Shown in pieces: positions 32,749-48,207 of a stretch of DNA of 64,000 nt. Source of the DNA: Micractinium sp. NFX-FRZ (taxonomy: Eukaryota > Chlorophyta > Trebouxiophyceae > Chlorellales > Chlorellaceae); the NCBI GenBank assembly GCA_029339195.1, contig JAPTJF010000088.1, forward strand, positions 99,887 through 163,886, read 5' to 3'. The stretch's first letter is position 1. Each line of letters opens with the position of its first letter. The position numbers were made by a program, and so were the translations under genes. Below the pieces are notes generated by a model that was not told the origin of the DNA, made no database searches, and saw only the letters and a program-made list of their open reading frames with translations.

Positions 32749-33652
32749 CTATGGCCGGCCGCCGCCCCAGCTTGCACCGCGCTGCAGCTTCCCGGGCCTG
32801 CCAACGTCTCCATCAGGCGGCCGCTTCCCGCTCACTCCCCCGCCACGTCCATTCTCGCTGCCAGGAAGGGAGCCGTGTGCAAAATTGCAGCGGTCGCCCA
32901 TGTAGCAGCCCTGCAGGGAGGAAAGGAGCAGACTGTGAGACAGTGGTGGATTTTCTTTTTGACAAAACGGGGGCGGGCTTCAGACGGAGGTCGGAGGCAT
33001 GCACATTTGCAGAGGTGTGCGGGCCAGCGGGGAAACCCAGGCACCCACGAGGCAGCAGTTACTCCTTAGCTCTGGTCAAGCAAGCTCCCCCTCTGTCGAG
33101 TGGAACCCGCTGGCGTTCAGTGGCCCTCACCTGTGGTGTGTTGAAGTACCGGCAAGGGCGGTTGCTGACTGGGCGCTGCTGCGCCGGCGGGGGCTGCAAT
33201 TGCCGGGCGGCACCTGGGTGTCCCGGGGGCGGCGGGCGTGGCGGCGGAGGCTGCTGCCCTCGCGGTGGTGGAGGCTGCCCGCGTGGCGGCGGCAGCTGTC
33301 CTCGTGGCAGCGGGCCCGGCGGCGGCGGTGGCTGCCCGTGCGGTGGGGGCGGCTGCCCCCGTGACGGCGCGCCTGGTGGCGGCAGCTGCCCGCGCAGCGA
33401 CGGTGGCTGCCCTTGCTGGGGCGGTGGCATGCCCAGCGAAGGTGGCCGCGCAGCAGGCGGTGCTCCCTGCTGCTGCTGCTGCTGCGGTGGCGGCGGCGGC
33501 GCAAGCTGCTGCATCTGCTGCACCTGCTGCTGCTGCTGCTGCTCTGGTGCCGCACTCCCAACAGCATTCAAGATGCCACTGGCAGCCAGCTGTGCCAACG
33601 CGGCGCTGATGTCAGCCACACCCTGCGCAGGTGGTGGGGCTGGCTGCCGTGA

Positions 33653-33683
<31 letters not shown>

Positions 33684-33777
33684 AACTGTGGCTGTGGCTG
33701 CTGCAATTGTTGCTGCGGCGGCAGTTGCAACTGGGGCTGTGACAGCCCCTGCTGAGCAGCAAATTGCCTCGACCCAA

Positions 33778-33809
<32 letters not shown>

Positions 33810-36800
33810 GGCACTGGCACCTGTGCCGGCGGCTGGTTGGCACCCCCCTGCTGCTGGGCCTCTTGTGGTTGCATGATTGCTGCTTCCTCTAGTGAGAGAG
33901 GGATGCGGGGGATGCTTGACAAGTGCTGCACAACACCATGTTCAGCCATGGTGGTTGGCTCAGCTGGGCAGTCCGGCACTGATGCCAGGCTATCATACTT
34001 CACGGCTGGCGCCTGCGTGACACAGGAGTGGACACAAGAGTGGAGAGATGTGGGCTAAATTTGAAGAGGTTGAGAACCCAGCAGGCCCCGCAGACCTTCA
34101 CTGGTAGCCGTGCACAGCACCGCATGCAAGGAGCATTCTCACCAGCAAGACTGATGTTGAAACAGGCTTGACCCCCTCACACCTGTTCATGCCGCGTTGC
34201 TGCTGCCTGAGCCTCTGCACTGTCTTCTCCGCGGGCTGGCGGTGCAGGCATAGCGTCCAGCTCCGCCCCAGAGGTGGTGTCGTTGGGCAGCGGGTTGAGC
34301 CAGGCAGTGGTGGGCACCATGAGTGCCAGGCGCTTGTCCAGCTCACTACGCTCCTGGTCCTCCTGCAGAGTGACAGAAAAGTGGGGGGAGCGAGTAGGAG
34401 GAAGTGAGAGAGGCGAGTCCAGCTGGGTGGTGGGCACCCGAGTCAGTTGGGTGGTGGGCACCGTGAGTGCCAGGCATTTGTTGAGTTCGACATGCTCCTG
34501 GTCCTCCTGTAGTGTAGCTTGGGAAGAGCACAGGCAGACTGAACTGCAAATCAGGAGTTGAGGGGAGGAGGGCCGACAGAGGCAGCATGCATGCAAGCAG
34601 GTGGGTATCCAGCAAATTATATATATGTTGGCCGCGCCGTCCAACTAACAGACTGTACCACTGACTGGAGGCTGGCAAGCGGGCGAGTGTATGTACAAGA
34701 GACACATACTGTGCCGCACCCACCTCTTCGCGGTGCCGCCGCAGAGCCTCTGCCTCGGACAAGTGCTCCTTCTTGGCCGCCGACTCAAAGCCAGGTGGGG
34801 AGGCTTCGCGAGCAGGCGGCGCAGCAGCGTTGCCACTCCCTGCAGCGTCACCACCCCCTGCCGCCTTGCTCAAGTCGACATCCGCCTTGGCAGCAGCTGG
34901 CGGGTCGTCCTGCATGCATAGCGAACAGGCAGGCAGGCAGGCAGGCAGGCAACGTTAGGCTCATGTCGGCGCCCATCTTGGCAGCAGCTGGCGGGTCATC
35001 AGCAGCAGCAGGCAGGCTGTTAGAAAGGTAGGCAGATATTTGACCAGTAGTGCGGTTGGTGCCAACAGGGAGGAAGCACGGGCCGGCTGAAGAACGCAGG
35101 TGTGCTGTGACAGCAACAAGTAACAGCCCAGAAGCGTCAGGCATCCCAACGCAGGGTCACATTGCCTCGCAGCTGCAGGAAGCTTGTGTTTCTACGCTTG
35201 CATAGAGTATAGTATCAACTGCCCCCCAGGGAAAGCAGCAGCGCACCTTGCGGAACCAGCGCACGCCCACGAGCACCTCCTCCTCCACCCACACCACTTT
35301 CTTCTTCTTCTCCTTGCGTGGCCCAGGCTCAGGTGAGGGGACCCGCCGCGCCGCTGCTGCCGCCCGATCCTTGGCGGTGCTAGAGCTTGGCCCCACAGTG
35401 GACAGCGGCGCCCGCTGAAGCCCGCCGCTGCTGCCGCCCAGCACCGTCACGCCGCTGCCAAGGCTGCTCATGCCGCCTAGCGAGGCAAATGGGCTGGCGC
35501 TGACTTTGGAGATGTCTGTGCGCTCAGGCGCCCCAGCTGGGCCATCGGCTTTGGCCACAACAGCCTGCTGGGCTGCTGGCTGGCCTGCAGCCGCCGGCTT
35601 GGGGCCACGGGTTGCCTCCACAGGCAAGGTCTTGATCGTGACGGTCTGACGAAGGGGAAAATGGGGCCACAGGACACAGGGTAAAGAGGGTGGCAAGTAG
35701 GATAGAGAGGGTTGAGTAGCCCAGAGTCAATAGCAGAGGTGCCTGCCATGAAGGCATTGCAAGCAAGTGAGCTTGTCATACAACACTGGGTGGGCCGAGG
35801 CAGCATTGCCACGGTGCCTGAGCCCAGCCCTAACCTTTATTCCTCGTCTTCCCAGCTGCCCTGCCTCCTCACCTTCTTCACCGACGGCACAGCATCCTTG
35901 ATGCCAGCCCGTTGCCGGTCCGCACTCTTGAAGAGATCCCCATCATCCATGGCTGCTGCTGCTGCTGCTGCTGCTGCACCAGAGGACTGCCGATCTAGGC
36001 CTGCACCTGCTGCTGCTGCGCCTGCCGCCGGCTTGCCTGCTGCTGCCACTGCAGCCGGCTTGCCCGCGGCTGTCCCCACCGCCGCCTTGCCCGTTGCTGC
36101 CGCCCTACCAGCAGGTGCGGAGGCACTGCATTCAGGAAAGCAACGTGGGAAGAAGGCACGGTCATAGGGATGTAGGGGCTGAAGCATGCTAGCACGCACA
36201 CGGTCAGGCGTGTCCACACAGCAGAGCAAGCTGCCCAACTGCATCGCCTGGAGGAACCGCAGTCGCTGGCAGTGTGTGACAGCAGCAGTGAGGTTACAAG
36301 GGCAAAACAGCTCAGCTGCAAGAAACGGTGCCTGCATGCGGACTGTCTGTGCAAGTGGCAATGCTGGCACATCTACAGCTACACAGCACTGCATTGGCTG
36401 CCGGAGGCATACTGCACAGCGCATCAATAGTCCCCAGCATCGTGCAGACCTGCCAGTATTGCTGCCCGACTTGACTGCCTGGTCCACCATCGCTTTCCAG
36501 CGTGCCACTAGGCGCTTAGCAGGCTCGATCACGGGGCTGCCAAACGACTCATGCTTGCGGAGGCGGCCCACCACCTTGCCGAGCTCGCAGGGCGGCTGCA
36601 GCGCGGCGAGCGTGACAGGCAGCTTGTCCAAGCATCCCAGCACACGCTGCACCATCGCCTGCTTCCCTTCCGCCACGAAATCGCCCAGCCAGGCCTGCAG
36701 CTCCAGCAGCAGGCCGCCGGCAACCGCTTGGTGCAACACCTCGGGGGCAGACAGCTGCAGCACCGCCAGCAGCGCGGTGCGGTGCGGCCTGCTCTTGGCG

Positions 36801-37780
36801 CGCTTCACCAGCTGCAGCAGCAGCGCCAGGTGTCTGTCCTGCGCCACGCCGCCGCTGCTGGACAGGATGCCGGTGAGGTTGCGGGTGAAGGGGTCCTCGG
36901 CAGATGCTGCCCCTGCCGCAGGTGCAGCCGGTGCTGGGGCGGTCGCGTGTGCCGTCACGGAAGAGGTGGTGCCACGACTCCGGGACGCTTTTGTGCCGCC
37001 TGCCTGCTCCAGCATTCGCTGCCGAGCCACGATGCAGGCCTTCTTGCGTTGCGGGTTCAGGCAGTTCTCGCACTTGCCGCACCGCGCGCTCCTACAAGGA
37101 AAGTGGGGATGGGATGAAAATGGGCGGGAGCGAGGCGGTGACGCACATGGCAAACGGCGGTAGCAGGCGGGTAGGACACAAATGAAGGAATTGGGGATTG
37201 GGACGGCTGTAACCTCTTCGGTTGGCGTCTGCTGAAGTTGGCACTCCTGGGCAGCACAACCATTCAGCCAGTGCTGCATGTCCCCACATAAATGTTACTA
37301 CATGAACCATGACCACAAGCATCCTTGCACAGTAATGACCCAGCCTCCCCTCCAGCATGCACTCACTTTGGGATCTTGGGGAAGCGGTTCTGGCGTGAGC
37401 GGGCTGGTGCTGAAGGCTGCGGCAGCTCGTGCTTTGTCGACCAAGAGGCACGCTTGGACAGCACCTTCTCCTCATCCTCGTCAGTGCTGCCGGCTTCATC
37501 ATCCTCTGCGGGTGAAGAATGGGAAATGACGACATTTCTGCTCTGCCTGGAGCAGAGGCGGTGGGGGGGGACGGCGGCGGCGGCGGCGGCGGCAAGGCCG
37601 GTGGTCGCCCCTGGACTCACCCTCCCCGTTGCTGACATCATCGTCGTCGCTACTACCGCTTGCAGCTTCTTCCTCCGCCTCCTCCTCGGCTGCGGCGCCA
37701 GCAGCTTCGCTCGGGAGCTCTTCAGCTGCCAAGGCCGCCTCCTCTCCATTCTGCTGCTCGCCCTCTTCTTTGCCCTGCAT
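32749..37780 (-). CDS. PNUTS-like PP1 regulator: half-CXXC, TFIIS N domain, RVxF, CCCH
   Basis: Nuclear regulatory protein resembling PNUTS (PPP1R10), which targets protein phosphatase 1 to RNA polymerase II. Nine exons: 37780-37621, 37505-37367, 37091-36450, 36125-35873, 35645-35247, 34909-34724, 34362-34183, 34012-33131, 32910-32749; 1000 residues. In order: an acidic Glu/Asp start (1-60); a half CXXC finger CGKCENCLNPQRKKAC near 102; a TFIIS N-terminal (LW) domain around 160-310 with LGKVVGRLRKHES and AKRLVARWKAMV; the PP1-docking KKKVVWVEEE near 512-520; a poly-Gln/Pro region 700-930; and a C-terminal CCCH finger CRYFNTPQGCYMGDRCNFAH. TFIIS-N plus RVxF plus C-terminal CCCH is the human PNUTS order. 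The CXXC half is extra. The CCCH is split by an intron. The orthology call is an inference. Confidence 0.75.
33461..33832. repeat. CTG/CAG-rich low-complexity DNA in the PNUTS-like coding exon
   Basis: On the plus strand several runs of six to ten CTG/GCT triplets encode Gln tracts on the minus strand, with Pro-rich spacers between them. Confidence 0.9.
34454..34516 (-). repeat. Decayed intronic copy of PNUTS-like exon 7 start
   Basis: It reads LQEDQEHVELNKCLALTVP against LQEDQERSELDKRLALMVP in the true exon (34362 downward). The copy keeps an AG acceptor (CTACAG on minus). Confidence 0.9.
34970..35005 (-). repeat. Decayed intronic copy of PNUTS-like exon 6 start
   Basis: It encodes DDPPAAAKMGADMSL against DDPPAAAKADVDLSK of exon 6 (34909 downward) and lies just upstream in the intron. 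Confidence 0.85.
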
Positions 37781-38272
37781 CTCCAAACCCACAGCGCCGC
37801 CCCTCAGCTCCGTGGTTACCGCATCGATACTTGCTGCGAATGGTGATGGTGCCTATGCTGTTAGGGCTGTTGGGGATGGTGCCGATGATCGATGGATGCA
37901 CACGACTTCGATCAAAACAAATTTGCAGACTTGGGGGCTTGGGAAGAAAACGGAAGAAAACACCTGGCTCGGCTGCTGTGATGTGCTCTTTGCGGCTGCT
38001 GCCAGCTTTCAGCATCGCTTCATTCCTGCGAAAACCTCCGCCAGTAGCGCAGCGCTGCTCTCAGCTCCCCCCGCCATCTCGGCTCCACTCTCTCTGCTCC
38101 CCCACCCACGTTGCTGCGCCACTGGCAGCGGGCAACCAAGCTGGCCTGCAAGGCGCTCCTAGCAGCGGGAGCAGGAGCGCCAGGGCACGCTAGTGTGCCC
38201 CTCCGGCCCGCAGACGCCGCTGCCCGCCGCTGGCGTGTTGCCGGGCAGCACTTCCACACCACAGCGCCCCAC
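37781..38272. promoter_or_regulatory. Divergent promoter region of PNUTS-like gene and CK2 alpha
   Basis: The two start codons face away from each other across 492 bases. No clear TATA box. The right half (from 38048) stays open in frame with CK2 and encodes an Arg/Ala-rich stretch. Confidence 0.5.
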
Positions 38273-42293
<4,021 letters not shown>

Positions 42294-42857
42294 GCAGAGC
42301 GCCAGGAGGGAGCGGCGTCAAGTTGGCTGGCAGGCTGCCCTTAGTCCTGGGCGCCATGCACTACGCGATACTGGTGTACAGCACTGTAAAGCTGCCCAGC
42401 AAGGTTCAGGGGACGGAATGAGCAGTTTGTAGCCCATGGGGAGGGGGGGGGAGGGGGGGGGGGGGGGCAGGGTGTCTTTACAGTGCGCTGGATTGGAGGG
42501 CACCAACAACAACCGCTGCCCCCTGCTTGTCTGTCCTCATCCAGCACGTTCAGCCTGCTTGTGGGACCTGCTGCGGAATGCCTCCTCCCCCTATCAACTG
42601 CTCGGCAGTGCTGCACAAGACGCAGTGCTTGGAGTGCGATGCGACATCCCCAGTTGTGGCGCCGCCGTAGTGTCCGCTTGCCACAGCCTGTTCCTCCTGC
42701 CCACAGGGCCTCCTGAATTGTGTTGCATCACAACTGATGGGATTAGCTTATAATAAAGGTATAACAATTGATCTGCATGTTCCAAGCTACCTCATTCGCC
42801 TGCCCCTGCTGCTGCTGTCGCCACTTGATACGCCGCCAGCGGCGTCCCGCCTGGCCA
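42294..42857. other. Intergenic: CK2 3' UTR and photolyase upstream region
   Basis: Contains a long G tract (42438-42467) and an A/T-rich TATAATAAAG at 42750-42759 that may be a promoter element or mark the 5' UTR of the photolyase. No other gene is visible. Confidence 0.45.
42385..42389 (+). terminator. TGTAA poly(A) signal candidate for CK2 alpha
   Basis: Located 92 bases past the stop and before the run of G at 42438-42467. Confidence 0.55.
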
Positions 42858-45800
42858 ATGTTGGCGCCAGTTGAAATAGGCGATTGTTGCATGTCTGAGC
42901 CACGCAACACGCGCATTTTCACTCCACAACTCGGCAAGCTGGCGGTGCTCCCTTCTCTTTGTGCTGGGCCTTTCGTCCGCGGAGCGGCAGCTCTACGCCT
43001 GTCCAGCCGAGGACTCATCGGAAGAGTTGCAGTGACTTCTAACGCTCGGTGCTTTCACGAGGCTCGCGCGGCGGTGGGAATAGCAGCAGCGGTCACGCCA
43101 GCAGCGGCAGTGGGCGGCAGGCTGGCAGCGGCGACAGCGGCCCAACGCCAGGCAGCACCGGCAGCAGCAGCAGCTGCAGGAGAAGCAGCAGCAGAAGCAT
43201 CAACAGCAACCATGGGTGCCGAGAAGCGGAAAGCAGATCAGGCAGGGGGGGCGGGCCCCTCTAAGAAGGCGGCAGCTGGCAAGGTGGAGGTGAACCCCAA
43301 GAGGGTGCGAGAGCTGCACAAGGGGGCAGTGGAAGGCACGGGCCCCGTCATTTACTGGTGAGGGAGGCATGGGTAGGAGGGTGTGGGTATGGCGTAAGAG
43401 CGAATGCGTGCAGAAATTAAAGGGGGAGTGCAGGGAGGTACCTGCAGGGCAGGGCTGCATCTCGGGCAGGAACACCCCTTGTAGTGCAGGAGCAGGCCAG
43501 GTGAGTGTCCCTAGTATTGTGCTAAATGCCTGAGGCCTGGCTTCCTTACGATTGTGCTGGATGCCCGAGGCCTGGGCGCCCCAGAAATGTGCATTATACA
43601 GTCAACACAGTACACGTAGCACACCCGCCATCCCCGGTTGGTTCCAGGATGTCTCGTGACCAGCGGGTGCGCGACAACTGGGCGCTGCTGTACGCAGCCC
43701 AGGCAGCCGCCCAGCGCGGCGTGCCGGTGGCTGTGGCATTCAATCTGGTGGGTGGGTTGGTGACCTGGTGGCACGCAACCCTTGTTACTTGGCATGTGGT
43801 GGTGGTCCTGGCCAGTGCCAGGCTCTGTGGGCGGCCAAGTATCAGCCCTGGTGGGACCCTGCTGGAATGTCCGCTGTGCACATGCTGCCCAGAAATCGTC
43901 GTTTTACCTTGTCACATACTTCTGACAGCCCCCCCTTTTGTTCAAGACACCTTCGAATAAACACACCAGGTTACAGAGGACCCACACCACCACCTACCTG
44001 CCGCTGCACATTCTGTTCCACACTCACAATGTGTTAAGCAGTGTTTCGGCAGATATAGACTGCCCGCACCACCCATTTACCGCCTCCTGCAGGTGACTGA
44101 GTACCTGGGTGCGGGTGCCCGCCAGTTTGGGTTCATGGTGCGGGGCCTGCAGCTGATGCAGCCCAAGCTGAAGGCACTCAACATCTCTTTCTTCCTGCTC
44201 AAGGGTGAGGCCAAGGGAAAAGGTCAAGGATGGGCAGGGCGGGCAGGGCAGGAGTAGAGGCAGGGCAGGGCGCAGGTCTTGCATCCAGGCTATACGAACT
44301 TGCACTCGCAGCAAAGAGATGCAGCATGGGAGCAAGCAGCAATGCCTGACCGTTTTCTTGCCTGGATGGCCAAACGGCCATCGTCCCACGCCGGGCAGAA
44401 TTTCCCTGAGACGGTCCCCAGCTGGATGAGGGTACGGGCGCCGCCCTGCTGGTCAATCACTGTGATCCTTTGCTGCCTGCCTGCCTACACCCCTGACCTC
44501 ATTCTTCCCTGTGACAAGCGTTCCTTACGAGGCGGTCCCCCAGCTGGTGCATGACCCATGCACTTTTCCGTGTTTGTCACCGACTCCGTTGCCCTGCTGC
44601 TCCCTGCTTCTCCTAACTTTGCTCCCCCTGTGTTGCTTAGCCTGGCTGAGACAATCTCCCCCAGCTGGCAAAACACACAGGCGCCTCCGTGCTGGTGATT
44701 GACTCTGCTGATCTCTGCCTGCTCTGCTGCCCTGCTCTTCCGCTCTCCCCTGTGGCAGGCGACCCCACCCAGACGGTCCCTCAGCTGGTGAAGGACACAG
44801 GCGCTTCCCTGCTGGTCACCGACTTTGCGCCGCTGCGGCTGGGGCGGCAGTGGCGGGAGGCAGTAGCCGAGAAGCTGGAAGTGCCTTTCCATGAGGTGGA
44901 CGCGCACAATGTGGTCCCCGTCTGGGTGGCCTCTGGTGAGCTTCAAGAGTGAATATGAACATGGGAGGTCCTGTTCGGGTGGGATTGTATTGTTGATGAT
45001 GTGCCTGCTGCACCTTGGCACATGTGTGTGTGTGCGCCTGTGTGCAGACAAGCGGGGGTATGCCGGCGCGCATCATTCACCCCATTAGCCTGCTGTGCGT
45101 GCCGTGCCCGCTATGCCCCGGGATGTGCAGACAAGCGGGAGTACGCTGCGCGCACCATCCGCCCCAAGATCCACTCCAAGCTGCCCGAGTTCCTCACAGA
45201 ATTTCCGGAACTGGAGCCACAGGTGCGGGGGCTACCGCTAAAGGTACCCTGGGCGTGGGGTGAGAGCAGAACATGTGCCATGTCACTTGAGGAGGGTCCC
45301 GTCTGAGCTGAACTCCCCCGCTGAGCAGATGACAGCCGACAGGTGACGGGTCCACCACCTGATGTAGCCCACAACCCCCTGTGCCTTGTCTGCTCTTGAA
45401 TGCTGTGTCCCATCCGGTGCAGCCGGCCCGGCAGGGTGAGGTGCACCCTGCGCCAGTGGACTGGGCTCCCCTGAGTATGAGGCTCACTTATGCTCCCCTC
45501 TGCTGCAGGCGGCTTGGCAGGGCGAGGTGCAGCCTGAGCCTGTGGACTGGGCTTCCCTGATTGATGAGGTGGTGGAGAAGGGGAAGGAGGTGCCAGAGGT
45601 GGCGTGGTGCAAGCCGGGGGAGGATGCCGCCATGGAGGTGAGCCTAGCCAGTCTGCACGCTGACATGTGGACACGTGGTGGTGGGACGGGTGCAAGTTGG
45701 ACAGCTGCCTTGTTGAGTCCAGCTGGGATGGGTTGCCTGGGTGGAGAGGGCACATGCTGGGCAATTGCCTTGATGAATCAAGCAACGGTGGGATCGTGCC

Positions 45801-48207
45801 AGGCAGCTCTGCTTGGCTCCCTGCTCGTGCACATGGCACAAAGTGCGGCACAAAGTGCAGCGTTTGATGAGCGCCAACACTCCCACTGCGCATGCCATCC
45901 CACACAGGCTGTATGCATGCGTGCATCAGCAGTCACTCACTCCGGCTGCGCATCCATCACCGCGGGGGACTAATGCTATTTCAGCAAGTCACAGCTGATT
46001 CGCCACCCCATGCTGCCGCCGCAATGTACTGCCCTTTGCAATTGGTACCACTTGGGGCGTCATCCATTGCAGGCACTGGTGGGTGACAAGGGCTTCCTCA
46101 GCAAGGCGCGGCTGACTCGGTATGATGAGAAGCGCAACGACCCCACCGTGCCCGACGCCCTCTCCGGCCTGTCGCCCCACCTGCACTTTGGGCACCTGGC
46201 GCCGCAACGCGCCGCAATTGAAGCCGCCAAGCACAAGTCGGTGCACAAGGTAGGCAGGAAAGCAGACACAATAGTTCCTTGCGCAATGGCAGTTTAGCAG
46301 TAGTCTGCAGAAAGGGCGTTGCCATCAAGGCCGCCAAGCACAAAATGGTGCACAACATGAATGCGGACGATTGTGAAGGAGAGGGGATGGAGGTGCAGGG
46401 CGAGATGGGCAAGGCCAATAAGAAGGGGAGGGCTAGGCAGGGGGCGAGGCAGGGCGTCCGTGGGCATAGAACCCACACTGAATGGCCACCACTACAACAC
46501 CTTTGCTGCTTCTCTGGCGTTGCAGCAGCAAACCGCCCATTTTCTACAAACTGATGGTGACAGCGCGCCTGTCTGCCCCCGCTGCAGGCCTTGGTGGAAA
46601 TCTCCCTGGACAAGCTGGTGCTGCAACACACCTGCCTGCCCTACCTAGCTTGCACTCCTCCCATCTGTACCATCCAGCATCACCTCTTATCACCATCCTC
46701 CCTGCAACCCTGCTGCAGGCGTCGGTGGAGGGCTTCCTGGAGGAGCTGGTGGTGCGGCGCGAGCTGGCAGGTGAGGCCTCCGCTGCTGTTCGCCAGCGCA
46801 TGCAGCTCATTCAGAGGGAAGGAGAAGTAAGGCGCGGCCAGTCCTGCGCTCTGCATGCTCTCTCCTGTGTGCTGGGTGATGAGATGAGTGCTGCTTGCAC
46901 ATCATCCCATTACATACACTGCTTCACTGCATCCCAAGCGCCCCGCAGACAACTACTGCTTCTACGTGGACAACTACGACTCCCTGGATGCTGCCTACGA
47001 CTGGGCCAAGCAGACGCTGAACGACCACCGCAAGGACAAGCGCGAGTTTGTGTACACCAAGTGAGGTGGCGGGTTGGGTGCACAGATTGACCGGAGGAGG
47101 CAAATCTGCACATGCCTGCGCTTGACGTGGTGTTTTGCTGCGGCATCTCATCCATGTGCATGCCATTTGCCCATGCACGTCATGCCTCCTGCTGCAGGGA
47201 GCAGTTTGAGAAGGGACAGACGCACGACAAGCTGTGGAATGCAGCGCAGCTGGAGATGGTGCACACGGGCAAGATGCACGGCTTCATGCGCATGTACTGG
47301 GCCAAGAAAATCCTGGAGGTGAGGGGGTGGGGGAGCTAGATTTGAGGTGAATGTCAAGGGTGTTCAGTGCTCAGCAAAGAACGTCCTTGAGGAGGCGCTG
47401 AAGATCAGCATCTACCTGAACAGTTAGCTTGCAACCTGCCCTGCTGTCTGCAGAGCTTCAAGCTGAACTACAAGTTCATTAACCGCTTTCTGGCCCCCTC
47501 CGCTCTGCAGTGGAGCGCGTCGCCCGAGGAGGCGCTGGAGATCAGCATCCACCTGAACGACAAGTACGAGCTGGATGGGCGGGACCCCAACGGATATGTG
47601 GGCTGCATGTGGTCCATCGCAGGCATCCACGACCAGGTGCGGGGGGCGGCACGGGTGCTGGGAGTCGTGGGGAATGCCGTGGGCTAGCGTTTGGTGCGCA
47701 GCCTGCTGATCTCTGGACGAGCGTGTTCTAGCGGTGCTACCATTGAGCGCGGAGGGATGTACGACTTGTCAGTGCGGCGCAGTCTTTGAACGTGCTCAGA
47801 GTGACGCACAGCAAGCCAAGTCCTCAAGCTGCTCTGTTTCCTCACTCGTGCCCCACGTTGCAGGGCTGGGCTGAGCGCGCTGTGTTTGGCAAGATCCGCT
47901 TCATGAACTACAACGGCTGCAAGCGCAAGTTTGACGTGGAGAAGTGAGTGGGAATATGTCTGTGGGGTATAGGAGAGGAGCGCTAGCAGGGGCAGGCCTG
48001 TCTCGGGAATGCAGTGGCCAGGGAGGTGAAGTCCACGTGGGCTGGTCGGGAGCGCGCATCGCCGCTGCGGTTTTTTGCTGGGTAAGGATCGGTAGTGCTG
48101 CACACTGTTCACGTGTACCGCTGTGTGCCCCATGCAGGTACATTTCCAGGGTCAACGCACTGGTGCGGGATGTGAAGCTGCAGGGCAAGGCAGCGGCAAA
48201 GGCATGA
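42858..48207 (+). CDS. PHR2: Class II CPD photolyase
   Basis: Light-driven flavoenzyme that reverses cyclobutane pyrimidine dimers. Thirteen exons: 42858-43357, 43648-43747, 44093-44204, 44759-44935, 45131-45222, 45509-45637, 46073-46249, 46719-46770, 46949-47060, 47198-47318, 47511-47636, 47864-47943, 48138-48207. Class II signatures are [93 protein letters not shown] and [18 protein letters not shown]. The core from the ATG at 43212 (ACCATGG context) has 497 residues, the family size, and opens with an NLS-like AEKRKADQ. The frame is open upstream with ATGs at 42777, 42858 and 42891, encoding an Arg/Ala/Ser presequence-like stretch ([16 protein letters not shown]), so an organelle-targeted form of 615 residues is plausible. 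Which start is used is unresolved. Confidence 0.93.
44390..44720 (+). repeat. Three decayed copies of photolyase exon 4 start in intron 3
   Basis: Segments at about 44390-44460, 44512-44590 and 44636-44720 each resemble the acceptor and first 70-80 bases of exon 4 (44750-44830). They share GACGGTCCC or GGCGGTCCC, CCCAGCTGG and CTGCTGGT-like blocks in order. Confidence 0.85.
45041..45085 (+). repeat. Decayed intronic copy of photolyase exon 5 start
   Basis: TGTGCAGACAAGCGGG is identical to the acceptor and start of exon 5 at 45125-45140. It continues as TATGCCGGCGCGC against TACGCTGCGCGC. Confidence 0.92.
45415..45482 (+). repeat. Decayed intronic copy of photolyase exon 6 start
   Basis: It matches 45505-45572 over more than 60 bases (GGCAGGG, GAGGTGCA, GTGGACTGGGCT, CCCTGA), directly upstream of the real exon. 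Confidence 0.92.
46316..46358 (+). repeat. Decayed intronic copy of photolyase exon 7 end
   Basis: It encodes [11 protein letters not shown], echoing [11 protein letters not shown] at 46216-46249. Confidence 0.88.
46580..46630 (+). repeat. Decayed intronic copy of photolyase exon 8 start
   Basis: The GCTGCAGG border, then GGTGGA and GAGCTGGTG/AAGCTGGTG, repeat the acceptor and start of exon 8 at 46711-46760. Confidence 0.8.
47372..47427 (+). repeat. Decayed intronic copy of photolyase exon 11 segment
   Basis: GAGGAGGCGCTGAAGATCAG and CTACCTGAACA echo GAGGAGGCGCTGGAGATCAG and CCACCTGAACG at 47526-47557. Confidence 0.9.
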
